42,482 nucleotides of DNA. Source: JAGXLC01 sp041686375 (lineage in GTDB: Bacteria; Bacteroidota; Bacteroidia; Bacteroidales; UBA12077). The notes under the pieces were generated by a model. It was not told the DNA's origin and searched no databases. It was given only the letters and a program-made list of their open reading frames with translations. Position 1 is the stretch's first letter; each line of letters opens with the position of its first letter. A program made the position numbers and the translations under genes. Of the stretch, positions 35,650 through 42,482 are shown in pieces. The stretch is taken from positions 1 to 42,482 of the forward strand of contig JAWLEB010000025.1 in assembly GCA_041686375.1 (NCBI GenBank), given 5' to 3'.

Positions 35650-35666
35650 AATGCATAAATAAAAAA

Positions 35667-37016
35667 ATGTATCCTATGAAGTCTATTTTAGTCCTGGGAG
35701 CTGGTTTGTCTTCCTCCAGTCTGATTAAATATCTCCTTGAGAACTCTGATGATAACAACTGGCAAGTTATTCTAGGTGATATTTCTAAGGATCTGGCTGA
35801 TAAAAAGATTAACAATCATCCAAATGGCAAATCGGTGAAATTCGATGTCTTTGATGAGCATCAAAGAGGGAATATGATTAAGACGGCAGATGTTGTAATC
35901 TCAATGCTTCCCGCAAGGATGCATTCATGGGTAGCAGCGGACTGTGTGGAAATGGGCACACACATGATTACAGCTTCTTATGTTTCCGATGATATTAAAG
36001 AACTGGATGAAAAGGCCAAGGAAAAGGGAATACTGCTTTTAAACGAAATGGGAGTAGACCCGGGTATAGATCACATGTCGGCTATGCAGGTGATTGATAA
36101 AATTCGTGATAAAGGGGGTGTTTTAAAGGCTTTTGAGTCATCTACAGGTGGTTTGGTTGCCCCTGAATATGACGATAATCCCTGGGGATATAAATTTACA
36201 TGGAATCCAAGAAATGTTGTGGTTGCCGGACAAGGTGTTTCGCAGTTTTTGCATAACAGGAAGATAAAATATATTCCATATCATAAATTGTTTACACGAA
36301 CCGAGAAAATTAGTATTAAAGAAGTGGGAGATTTTGAAATATATCCCAACAGAGACTCTCTGAGATACATAGATATTTACGGTTTGAAGAATCTTGACAC
36401 AATGTTCAGAGGAACAATGCGCAGACCAGGTTATGCTGAAGCATGGAATGTTTTTGTTCAATTAGGAATGACTGAAGATACCTATATTGTGCGTGATTCA
36501 GAAAATTTGACTTACCGCGAATTTGTTGATAGCTATCTGCCGTACGTTGGAGGAATGGATGTTGAACAAAAACTTGTCAGATATCTGGGCATTGAAGAAG
36601 ATGGAAACATCATGCACAGATTGAAATGGCTGGGGATTTTTGAACATACAAAAATAGGTCTGAAAAACGCTACTCCTGCACAGATTCTTCAGAAAATCAT
36701 TGAGCCGAAATGGCAGATGCGCCCTGAAGATAAGGATATGATTGTTATGATTCATTTGTTTGACTATGAATATCAAAAGAAGAAACGAAGGATAAAATCA
36801 ACACTTGTATTTACCGGGCATGATAAAATGCATACGGCGATGTCCATTACCGTGGGAGTTCCTGTGGCAATCGCAACAAAACTGCTTTTGAACGGCCAAA
36901 TATCACTTACAGGGGTTCAACGTCCTTTGGGAAAAGAAATATATGACCCTGTTATGGAAGAATTGATGGTGTACGGAATTAAATTCGAGGAAGAAGAGGT
37001 AGTTCTGGATGATTAG
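35667..37016 (+). CDS. saccharopine dehydrogenase-like oxidoreductase (paralog 2)
   Basis: NAD(P)-dependent oxidoreductase of 449 residues, Lys9/saccharopine-reductase family, paralogous to the gene at 27189-28535. It begins MKSILVLGAGLSSSSLIKYL (from the second ATG at 35676; the first ATG is three codons earlier) and shares the diagnostic LLNEMGVDPGIDHMSAMQ, the YPNRDSLRYIDIYGL region and MFRGTMRRPGYAEAW with the other copy. Towards the C-terminus TLVFTGHDKMHTAMS replaces the corresponding segment of paralog 1. The two copies may act on different amino-acid adducts. Its 3' end overlaps the convergent trmN6-like gene by 4 nt. Confidence 0.88.
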   Translation: MYPMKSILVLGAGLSSSSLIKYLLENSDDNNWQVILGDISKDLADKKINNHPNGKSVKFDVFDEHQRGNMIKTADVVISMLPARMHSWVAADCVEMGTHMITASYVSDDIKELDEKAKEKGILLLNEMGVDPGIDHMSAMQVIDKIRDKGGVLKAFESSTGGLVAPEYDDNPWGYKFTWNPRNVVVAGQGVSQFLHNRKIKYIPYHKLFTRTEKISIKEVGDFEIYPNRDSLRYIDIYGLKNLDTMFRGTMRRPGYAEAWNVFVQLGMTEDTYIVRDSENLTYREFVDSYLPYVGGMDVEQKLVRYLGIEEDGNIMHRLKWLGIFEHTKIGLKNATPAQILQKIIEPKWQMRPEDKDMIVMIHLFDYEYQKKKRRIKSTLVFTGHDKMHTAMSITVGVPVAIATKLLLNGQISLTGVQRPLGKEIYDPVMEELMVYGIKFEEEEVVLDD

Positions 37017-37720
37017 AGATACAGATAGAAATCTTTAGTATAATCAATATATTCTTGTGTATAATCATGCCGCTTGTTGTTCTCTATAGTCAAGTAGTCT
37101 TCAGTAAGCGGCAGTTTTTTATATGAAAATTCAAGTAATACACGTTTGGCTTGTTTCTGTGGAGTGGGCCTGACATTTGTTTTTCTGATGCAATTAAGCT
37201 TGTATTCCCGTGCTTTCTTTGTGAACGCTGCCTTTTTATCAAAGGGAAGTATCAAAGCAAGTCTTCCTGAGGGTTTAAGCAACCTATGGGATGAGGAAAG
37301 AAAATCATTCAGGGTGAGCGTTACATCATGTCTTGCATTGCTTTTTTCCTGAATCAAATTTTTAAGAGAATTGCTGAAATAAGGTGGGTTGGATATAATC
37401 AAATCATATTGAGTTTTCGAGTTAAAATCTTGAAGGGGCGTACAAAAAACATTGATCCTTGAATTCCATGGTGATTTTTTTGTATTTTCAAGTGATTGGC
37501 CGGCCGCATTTTTATCTATTTCTACTGCGTCAATTACAGCATTAGATCTCTGTGCCATCATAAGAGCTATAACACCGGTTCCTGTTCCTACATCAAGAAT
37601 GCTTTTTTCTTCTTCTAAATTTACCCATGCGCCCAGTAAAACTCCGTCTGTACCTATTTTCATTGTGCACCGGTCTTGTTGAATTCTAAATTTCTTGAAT
37701 TGAAAGTATTGATTAGCCAA
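37013..37720 (-). CDS. tRNA1(Val) (adenine(37)-N6)-methyltransferase-like protein
   Basis: SAM-dependent methyltransferase of the TrmN6 (YfiC) family, which makes m6A37 in tRNA-Val. The SAM site is ILDVGTGTGVIALMMAQRS, and the catalytic N6-adenine motif is NPPYF (in DLIISNPPYFSNSL). The C-terminus ends in YTKDFYLYL, as in Bacteroidota relatives. I prefer the TTG start at 37720 (ANQYFQFKKFRIQQDRC, matching the usual N-terminus, 235 aa). A TTG at 37741 would add 7 residues but falls within the -7-like box TAGTTTTG (37739-37746, minus strand), which supports the shorter form. It overlaps the convergent gene by 4 nt. Confidence 0.88.
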   Translation of the reverse strand: MANQYFQFKKFRIQQDRCTMKIGTDGVLLGAWVNLEEEKSILDVGTGTGVIALMMAQRSNAVIDAVEIDKNAAGQSLENTKKSPWNSRINVFCTPLQDFNSKTQYDLIISNPPYFSNSLKNLIQEKSNARHDVTLTLNDFLSSSHRLLKPSGRLALILPFDKKAAFTKKAREYKLNCIRKTNVRPTPQKQAKRVLLEFSYKKLPLTEDYLTIENNKRHDYTQEYIDYTKDFYLYL

Positions 37721-37738
37721 GGATTCTAACTTTTTATG

Positions 37739-37746
37739 CAAAACTA
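37739..37746 (-). promoter_or_regulatory. candidate -7 box for the trmN6-like gene
   Basis: The minus strand reads TAGTTTTG, matching TAnnTTTG, 18 nt before the preferred TTG start at 37720. Confidence 0.35.
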
Positions 37747-37817
37747 AAAAATTTAAACTTTGTCAAGTGGATTATGTCTTATTTTAATTATTTTTATACA
37801 ACTAAAAAATAATCAAT

Positions 37818-39701
37818 ATGAGAAGGTATTTCAGTTTTATCTTAATAATGTTATCTACAGGTATAGTGTTTGGTCAAGATAAAGATTTGTTTATTCCTGC
37901 AGAATTACAGAAAGCATATGAAGACGAGAGTCGTTCTTACTCCGGTAAACCAGGAGACAACTACTTTCAGAACAGCTCAGAATACGTCATAGAAGCTGAT
38001 TTTGATCCTGAAACAGGATTTTTAAACGGAAGCGAAAAGATCACATATTCAAACAACAGTCATGATTCATTGGAATACGTAGTGATACGATTATACATGA
38101 ATTTATTTAAAGAAGGAATGGAAAGAGACTTTACATTACCTCATGTTGATTTGCACAGTGGTGTAGACCTGACGAAATTTTCTATTGAAGGGGAAGAGCT
38201 AGATAGCAAAGGTGGTCCCACCCTTGAAAGAGATATGGGAACAGTGCAGATAATAAAACTGTCTGAACCACTTGCACCGGATAGTGATCTTTCTATGTCA
38301 ATTGACTGGGAAGTTCAACTACCTCAGCAAGTAACCATACGGATGGGACAGTATGGCGAAGGGAATTGGTTCGTAGGGTATTGGTATCCACAGGTTTCTG
38401 TATATGATGATGTAACAGGGTGGGATACCCACACATTTACAGGTTCTGCTGAATTTTATAATGATTTTTCCGATTTTGATGTAACTATTAAAGTACCTGA
38501 AAACAATATGGTTTGGGCAACTGGTTTGCTTCAGCAACCGGAAAAACATTTCAAACCCAACGTTTTAGAACGTTTCAATGAATCCCGTCGTACAGATTCT
38601 GTTGTTAATATTATCACTTCTGATGATATTGATGAAGGAGATTATTTAACCAAGAATAATGAATGGAATTTTTTAGCTAAAGGTGTTCCTGATTTTGCTT
38701 TTGCTGTGAGCTCTGAATATCTGTGGGACGGAACCAGTATTATGCTGGATACCGCAAGCCAGGAAAGAATTTTTGTTAGTGCCGCTTATAAAGAAGATTC
38801 CGAGGATTTTCACCTAGTTGCCGGACTGAGCAGAGAAATTATCAAATTATTCTCTGAAGATATAATGCAGGCACAATATCCTTATCCGTCAATGACTGCA
38901 TTTAATGGAAGTGGTGGGATGGAATTTCCTATGATGATAAATGATGGAGATTCAAAAAATCACATTGGTACTGTACACTTGACAGCCCATGAGATTGGAC
39001 ATAGTTATTTTCCTTTTTATGTCATGACTAATGAATCCTATTATGCATTCATGGATGAAGGATTGATTTCTTTTCTCCCCAGAATTGCAGAGGATTATAT
39101 GATCGAAGATTATAATCCGTTTCCTAATTTGGTTTCCGGTTATGTGGATAATGCGGGGTCAATGACTGAAGCCCCGTTGATGGTAAAAAGTTATATGATA
39201 GGAGATTATTCAGCATACCGTACTCATGCTTATACCAGACCTGGAACAGCTTTTTATTTGCTTAGGCAAATGCTTGGAGAAGAAGATTTCAATACAGCTC
39301 TAAAGGCCTTTGTTGAACGATGGGAATGGAAAAAGCCAACTCCCTATGATTTCTTTTTCACCTTTGAAGATGTTCTGGATACCGATCTGACATGGTTCTG
39401 GAAGCCATGGTTTTTTGAGTTCGGATATCCCGACCTGGGTCTTGGTGGCGTAAAAGAAAGTGATGATCAAATTGTAGTGGAAGTGAAAAAAATAGGCAAA
39501 ATGCCTGTCCCTATTGTTCTTAACCTAAAATATAAGGATGGAAGTGAGGAAATAATACGTAAAGAGACTGATGTATGGAAGAGTGGCGATAAAACCCATA
39601 CAGTAACCGTTTCAGGAAGCAAAGAAATTGAACGAATTAAGCTTGGTGCACCAGACGTCCCGGATATTAACAAGGAGAATAATGTTTATGATGTCAGGTG
39701 A
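37818..39701 (+). CDS. M1-family metallopeptidase (aminopeptidase), exported
   Basis: Zinc aminopeptidase of the M1 family, 627 residues with a signal peptide (RRYFSFILIMLSTGIVFGQ), so it is likely periplasmic or surface-exposed. An N-terminal beta-sandwich domain (about 50-270) precedes the catalytic domain. The zinc motif is H391-E-I-G-H395 followed after exactly 18 residues by E414 (in AFMDEGL). The exopeptidase motif GAMEN is represented by GGMEF, as in the divergent M1 group. A further YRTHAYTRPG segment may provide the catalytic tyrosine. No T9SS sorting domain is evident at the C-terminus. It is a single gene bordering the REP/RAYT patch. Confidence 0.92.
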   Translation: MRRYFSFILIMLSTGIVFGQDKDLFIPAELQKAYEDESRSYSGKPGDNYFQNSSEYVIEADFDPETGFLNGSEKITYSNNSHDSLEYVVIRLYMNLFKEGMERDFTLPHVDLHSGVDLTKFSIEGEELDSKGGPTLERDMGTVQIIKLSEPLAPDSDLSMSIDWEVQLPQQVTIRMGQYGEGNWFVGYWYPQVSVYDDVTGWDTHTFTGSAEFYNDFSDFDVTIKVPENNMVWATGLLQQPEKHFKPNVLERFNESRRTDSVVNIITSDDIDEGDYLTKNNEWNFLAKGVPDFAFAVSSEYLWDGTSIMLDTASQERIFVSAAYKEDSEDFHLVAGLSREIIKLFSEDIMQAQYPYPSMTAFNGSGGMEFPMMINDGDSKNHIGTVHLTAHEIGHSYFPFYVMTNESYYAFMDEGLISFLPRIAEDYMIEDYNPFPNLVSGYVDNAGSMTEAPLMVKSYMIGDYSAYRTHAYTRPGTAFYLLRQMLGEEDFNTALKAFVERWEWKKPTPYDFFFTFEDVLDTDLTWFWKPWFFEFGYPDLGLGGVKESDDQIVVEVKKIGKMPVPIVLNLKYKDGSEEIIRKETDVWKSGDKTHTVTVSGSKEIERIKLGAPDVPDINKENNVYDVR

Positions 39702-39907
39702 TTAGATCCCATATACATAAACAAGCTATGCAAGAAAGTCAGATGTGAGGGGAATTAGTGTATTTCCGGATATATATCCCCTTATTTACCTGTTTAAAGG
39801 GAATCAGGCAAAAATTCATCAGACTATATATCTTACCAGGAATCAAATATATATCTCTTTTAATCGGAATAATTTTTAACGCAGAAATTATTCCTGTCTC
39901 CGACAGC
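39702..39907. other. intergenic sequence with no recognisable element
   Basis: AT-rich spacer between the M1 peptidase stop and the RAYT remnant. Only a short GGATATATATCC palindrome is seen; no gene is supported. Confidence 0.4.
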
Positions 39908-40096
39908 TCAGCATTCTTTGTCACTTCGGCACACATCCCTGGCCTTTTTCACTTCCAGCATCTGGTGGTGGAAGTCTCTGAATTGCTGCCTTCCGCCAAA
40001 CCAGCTCATTACGGTTTTGTGATGCAGGAAGGTGTATTTCTGGTGCAAAAGCGGCAGGTAGGAGCTCCAGCCATAGTCGATAAACGAATCTGCCAA
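39908..40096 (-). pseudogene. C-terminal remnant of a second REP-associated tyrosine transposase
   Basis: The minus strand encodes about 60 residues that align with the C-terminus of the intact RAYT at 40442-41065: ADSFIDYGWSSYLPLL against ADTIPDYTWSSYLSIM, then VMSWFGGRQQFRDFHHQ against VIGWFEDRDNFRLFHQK. The N-terminal HUH and tyrosine parts are missing. Upstream of it (toward 40129) the sequence is replaced by a palindromic repeat unit. Divergence between the two copies shows they are not a recent duplication. Confidence 0.7.
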
Positions 40097-40128
40097 TCCC
40101 TGGAAGACGGGCAGACAGTGACCACATT

Positions 40129-40161
40129 AGACCTGACAGGTTTTTGAAACCTGTCAGGTCT
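40129..40161. repeat. 33-bp REP-type palindrome, copy 1
   Basis: Arms AGACCTGACAGGTTT and AAACCTGTCAGGTCT (15 bp, perfect) around loop TTG. It is followed by TCGCTGAAGCGG and CCCTGACAGCG, shared with the other units. It lies 32 bp 5' of the RAYT remnant (in that gene's sense). Confidence 0.85.
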
Positions 40162-40280
40162 CGCTGAAGCGGCTTTAGGCCCTGACAGCGTTTGGGTGCG
40201 GGAGACGTAGCTTGTTTCTTCATTCTCCTGCATTTTCTCCTGATTTTTTTATTGCTTGGTTATTGCCTAGTTTCTTCCCT

Positions 40281-40318
40281 GTAGCTCAACCGCCGTCAGG
40301 GTTTGAAACCGTTGACGG
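40281..40318 (+). repeat. GTAG-preceded imperfect hairpin (REP-like), copy 1
   Basis: GTAG (40281-40284) followed by an imperfect palindrome (40293-40318) whose outer arms are CCGTC/GACGG and inner arms GGTTT/AAACC. The GTAG-plus-hairpin layout is like REP sites recognised by enterobacterial RAYTs. Confidence 0.55.
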
Positions 40319-40333
40319 GGTTTTCAAGGCATC

Positions 40334-40366
40334 AGACCTGACAGGTTTCGAAAACCTGTCAGGTCT
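40334..40366. repeat. 33-bp REP-type palindrome, copy 2
   Basis: Same 15-bp perfect arms as copy 1, with loop CGA. It lies just downstream (3') of the intact RAYT gene and 75 bp from its stop codon. Confidence 0.85.
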
Positions 40367-40441
40367 CGTTGAACAGGTCTTGCTGAAATGGCTCTATGCC
40401 TTGACAGTGGTTAGGTTCGGGAGACGTATCCTTGGTTCTTG

Positions 40442-41065
40442 TTAATCAATAAGGAACTGTTCAATTTCTTTTTCTGCGTGATTCTTCTGGTGAAACAATC
40501 TGAAATTATCTCTATCTTCAAACCAGCCAATAACTGAGTCACGCTTTAACTTCGTTGGTTTAACCGACATAATCGATAAATACGATGACCAGGTATAGTC
40601 GGGAATGGTATCTGCAAATCCATGTTTTACAGGGTTATTGTGGATATAGAAAACCAGGTGACGAAGATATTTTTCATGGGTGATTTCGATGCGATGGAAC
40701 GGACGTTCAAATAACGAACCGGATCGATTATGTCGTTTGTTGAAAGCTTTGGTATAGGCGTTGAAGAGATTGGAAAAATATTGGTACGGTTTCTTCCGGT
40801 CATTAGACCTGACAGGTTTTCGAAACCTGTCAGGTCTCGCTGAATCCGGGATTTCTTCTTCCAACTTGATACGTACCAGGAGGTGAAAATGATTCGGCAT
40901 GAGAACATAAGCAAACGTATCCACAACTGGTTCAATATACTTCTCATACAATCGTAAAAAATACTCATAGTTAGTATTCTCACGGAATAACTTTTCTCCA
41001 TTTATTCCACGATTATAAATGTGATAATATCTGCCGTGTTGTATCGGTTCTATTTTCTGAGACAT
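40442..41065 (-). CDS. REP-associated tyrosine transposase (RAYT, IS200/HUH-like)
   Basis: Single-strand DNA transposase-like protein of the TnpA_REP family, 207 residues. The opening GRYYHIYNRGINGEKLF and FAYVLMPNHFHLLVRIK carry the HUH motif (H59-F-H61). The nucleophilic tyrosine is probably Y104 in FSNLFNAYTKAFNKR, followed by the typical GSLFERPFHRIEI and HNNPVKHGF. Between the two motifs, codons 77-87 (RPDRFRKPVRS) are exactly one 33-bp copy of the surrounding palindrome, read in frame, so the protein carries an extra stretch. The gene is flanked on both sides by the same repeats, as expected for a RAYT and its REP targets. Activity despite the insertion is unknown. Confidence 0.9.
   Translation of the reverse strand: MSQKIEPIQHGRYYHIYNRGINGEKLFRENTNYEYFLRLYEKYIEPVVDTFAYVLMPNHFHLLVRIKLEEEIPDSARPDRFRKPVRSNDRKKPYQYFSNLFNAYTKAFNKRHNRSGSLFERPFHRIEITHEKYLRHLVFYIHNNPVKHGFADTIPDYTWSSYLSIMSVKPTKLKRDSVIGWFEDRDNFRLFHQKNHAEKEIEQFLID
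40805..40837. repeat. 33-bp REP-type palindrome, copy 3, inside the RAYT gene
   Basis: Same perfect 15-bp arms with loop TCG, occupying codons 77-87 of the transposase gene without shifting the frame or adding a stop. Confidence 0.9.
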
Positions 41066-41141
41066 GTATTCTTTTTATTTTTGCTTGATTATTGTTTGGT
41101 TTCTTTCCTATATCCCAACCGCTAGCAGAATTAAGGGCATT

Positions 41142-41174
41142 AGACCTGACAGGTTTCAAAAACCTGTCAGGTCT
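41142..41174. repeat. 33-bp REP-type palindrome, copy 4
   Basis: Same perfect 15-bp arms with loop CAA. It lies 76 bp upstream of the RAYT start codon, within a degenerate larger unit (AACCGCT...GGGCAT on the left, CCCTTACAG on the right). Confidence 0.85.
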
Positions 41175-41293
41175 CGCTGAAGCGGTTCTATTCCCTTACA
41201 GTGCTTCATGCGGGAGAGGTAGCTAAGGTCTTCATTTTCCTGCATTTTCTTCTGTGTTTTTTATTGCTTGATTATTGTTTAGTTTCTTTCCCT

Positions 41294-41331
41294 GTAGTTC
41301 AATAGCCGTAAGGGTTGGGAACCGCTGACGG
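41294..41331 (+). repeat. GTAG-preceded imperfect hairpin (REP-like), copy 2
   Basis: GTAG (41294-41297) followed by an imperfect palindrome CCGT...GGTT-GGG-AACC...ACGG (41306-41331). It is homologous to the element at 40281-40318 within the larger repeat unit. Confidence 0.55.
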
Positions 41332-41393
41332 GGTTTTCTGGGCATTAGACCTGTCAGGTCTCGCTGAAACGGTTTTATGCCCTGACAGCGGTT
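41320..41393. repeat. nested larger palindrome with deleted core (copy 5)
   Basis: Outer arms AACCGCTG/CAGCGGTT (41320-41327 with 41386-41393) and GGGCAT/ATGCCC (41340-41345 with 41377-41382) enclose AGACCTGTCAGGTCT (41347-41361). That core is the 33-bp palindrome with an 18-bp central deletion between its CCTG repeats. The unit ends 18 bp from the regulator stop codon at 41411. Confidence 0.75.
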
Positions 41394-41410
41394 CGTGCGG
41401 GAGATGTAGT

Positions 41411-42316
41411 CTACTTCTGCTCAATCTTCTGCCGTATATATTCCTTCAAGCTTTGCGGCTGATGGATTTCGATCTCGTCTATCAGTCCCATCACAAACCT
41501 TCCCACACCGGCCAGGCTGGCCACTTCGGTTTCAAAAAGGTAGGAATTGTCATTTTCTTTGCGTATGTATTGTTCAGCTAATGGATATTCTTCTGTCAGC
41601 AAGTTTTTGGCAAGAAGACTTAACGTCAGCCTGACAGGAATTTTCTGATAACTGCTTATACGGAAAACATCCATAAAAGCAGCTTGATGGCTGTTCTCGT
41701 AATGCCATTTTTCATCCAGGAGCAAGACATTTTCAATCCTGGAGGTTTTATATATTTTATTTTCTTGATCTTCTGTATCATAACACCAAACAGCAATAAA
41801 ATTAGTGGTAAAGCCAAAAGGTTCAACTACCCTATCATAAATTTTCCCACTGTTAGAGGAATGGTAATTGATCAGTTTCACCTGTCTTTTGTTGTTAATA
41901 GCTTCAGTGAGGGAATGAATGTTTTCTGAATTCTCCTTTTTGATGATCGGTACGGCAACCCGGTCGAAATCATAAAGAGAATACAACTTTTTAATCAATT
42001 TGATTTTCAACTCATTCTCTTCATCAATGGAGTGAATGGCTTTGCTTAAGATATAGGCTTCCTCTTTGGTAAAATGCAACAACTCGCTGATATCGCGTTC
42101 CCGGGAATCTTCTTTATTAATCCGGTAAAAATATTTTCCAAAGCTTTCTTTTTTATCAATAACAAACCCTGCATCCCTCAGTGTTTCAATATACCGGTAT
42201 GCCGTTCTCCTGGAGACGTCCAGGTGGTTGGTAATATCCTCTATGCTTCTGCCATATTTGCAGTTCAACATAAGCAGTAATTCCAATGTACGCTGAATTT
42301 TAGGCTGATTGCTCAT
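41411..42316 (-). CDS. WYL-domain transcriptional regulator
   Basis: HTH-WYL regulator of 301 residues from the preferred ATG at 42316 (MSNQPKIQRTLELLLML); an upstream ATG at 42391 would add 25 unlikely residues. The N-terminal DeoR-like winged helix is IEDITNHLDVSRRTAYRYIE with a GKYFYRI wing. The central WYL-type ligand domain has EPFGFTTNFIAVWCYDTEDQ (WCY where the family name motif is WYL) and YKTSRIENVLLL. The C-terminal WCX-like part is RLTLSLLAKNLL and following. Such proteins respond to nucleotide or ssDNA-type ligands and often regulate defence or DNA-repair genes. No such target is visible here. Confidence 0.88.
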   Translation of the reverse strand: MSNQPKIQRTLELLLMLNCKYGRSIEDITNHLDVSRRTAYRYIETLRDAGFVIDKKESFGKYFYRINKEDSRERDISELLHFTKEEAYILSKAIHSIDEENELKIKLIKKLYSLYDFDRVAVPIIKKENSENIHSLTEAINNKRQVKLINYHSSNSGKIYDRVVEPFGFTTNFIAVWCYDTEDQENKIYKTSRIENVLLLDEKWHYENSHQAAFMDVFRISSYQKIPVRLTLSLLAKNLLTEEYPLAEQYIRKENDNSYLFETEVASLAGVGRFVMGLIDEIEIHQPQSLKEYIRQKIEQK

Positions 42317-42482
42317 CTTTTTGGTATTTAAATTCTTATTATCTAAATCTAAGATAATATTTTTTGGGAAATACTGACAAAGGAATGCCAATCATACATA
42401 ACATACAACGATCAGGTAATTGGTATTCCGCCTCCCCCGGCTATAAAGCCAGGAGAAGCAGAAATCTCATTAAAATGATTTT

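Noticed and set aside
35404..35666. Cobalamin riboswitch upstream of the TonB receptor
   Set aside because: No B12-box-like conserved sequence or long structured leader was recognised on the minus strand.
39758..40147. 129-codon plus-strand frame over the RAYT remnant
   Set aside because: It is antisense to the remnant, whose minus-strand translation aligns with the intact RAYT, and it reads through the palindrome.
39921..40233. Minus-strand frames of 74 and 100 codons in other frames over the remnant
   Set aside because: They read through the palindrome in the wrong frame and share nothing with known proteins beyond the palindrome-encoded residues.
40115..41410. CRISPR array
   Set aside because: The repeats are long perfect palindromes with variable loops, irregular spacing and homologous (not unique) spacers. 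No cas genes are present.

Overview
The window comes from a Bacteroidota chromosome, most likely an anaerobic or fermentative member of the Bacteroidales/Marinilabiliales side of the phylum. The reasons are AT-rich intergenic DNA with TAnnTTTG-type -7 boxes, little sign of Shine-Dalgarno sequences, type IX secretion (T9SS) genes (PorU, PorV, GldJ-like, PorP/SprF-like), and Bacteroidota-style versions of MutS, DnaB and M1 peptidase. It is mostly ordinary housekeeping chromosome, with two decayed genes and one repeat-rich patch near the right end. I saw no rRNA, tRNA, CRISPR or phage genes.

Positions 1-8100, all minus strand, form a 2-oxoacid fermentation block. It holds an aminotransferase, a four-subunit 2-oxoacid:ferredoxin oxidoreductase (ferredoxin, alpha, beta, gamma), a flavodoxin, and an ADP-forming acyl-CoA synthetase followed by two small membrane proteins. 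Together they could transaminate amino acids, oxidatively decarboxylate the 2-oxoacids to acyl-CoA with reduction of ferredoxin or flavodoxin, and recover ATP from the acyl-CoA. Positions 8581-13300 carry a phosphofructokinase, a decayed lipid A acyltransferase pseudogene (9809-10261, minus) with a nonsense codon inside its catalytic motif, a PAS-PAS hybrid histidine kinase and a small lipoprotein.

Positions 13321-27181 hold ispE, dnaB, a YjjG-like HAD phosphatase, murF, then gldJ and a porP/sprF-like gene (minus) next to porU and porV (plus), followed by ispF, a CoA-binding protein and a gamma-class carbonic anhydrase. Positions 27189-37741 hold two saccharopine-dehydrogenase-like paralogs about 7 kb apart, mutS, a secreted MsrB, a TonB-dependent receptor in an operon with an unusual nucleoside hydrolase-FmdE fusion, and a TrmN6-like methyltransferase. 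An exported M1 aminopeptidase follows at 37818-39701.

Positions 39900-41410 are a REP/RAYT patch: an intact REP-associated tyrosine transposase, the C-terminal remnant of a second one, and at least four copies of a 33-bp perfect-arm palindrome plus a deletion derivative, set in larger nested repeats with GTAG-preceded hairpins. One palindrome copy lies inside the transposase gene itself and is read through in frame as exactly 11 codons. A WYL-domain regulator closes the window. The strongest leads are the self-invaded RAYT and the TonB receptor/nucleoside hydrolase-FmdE pair.
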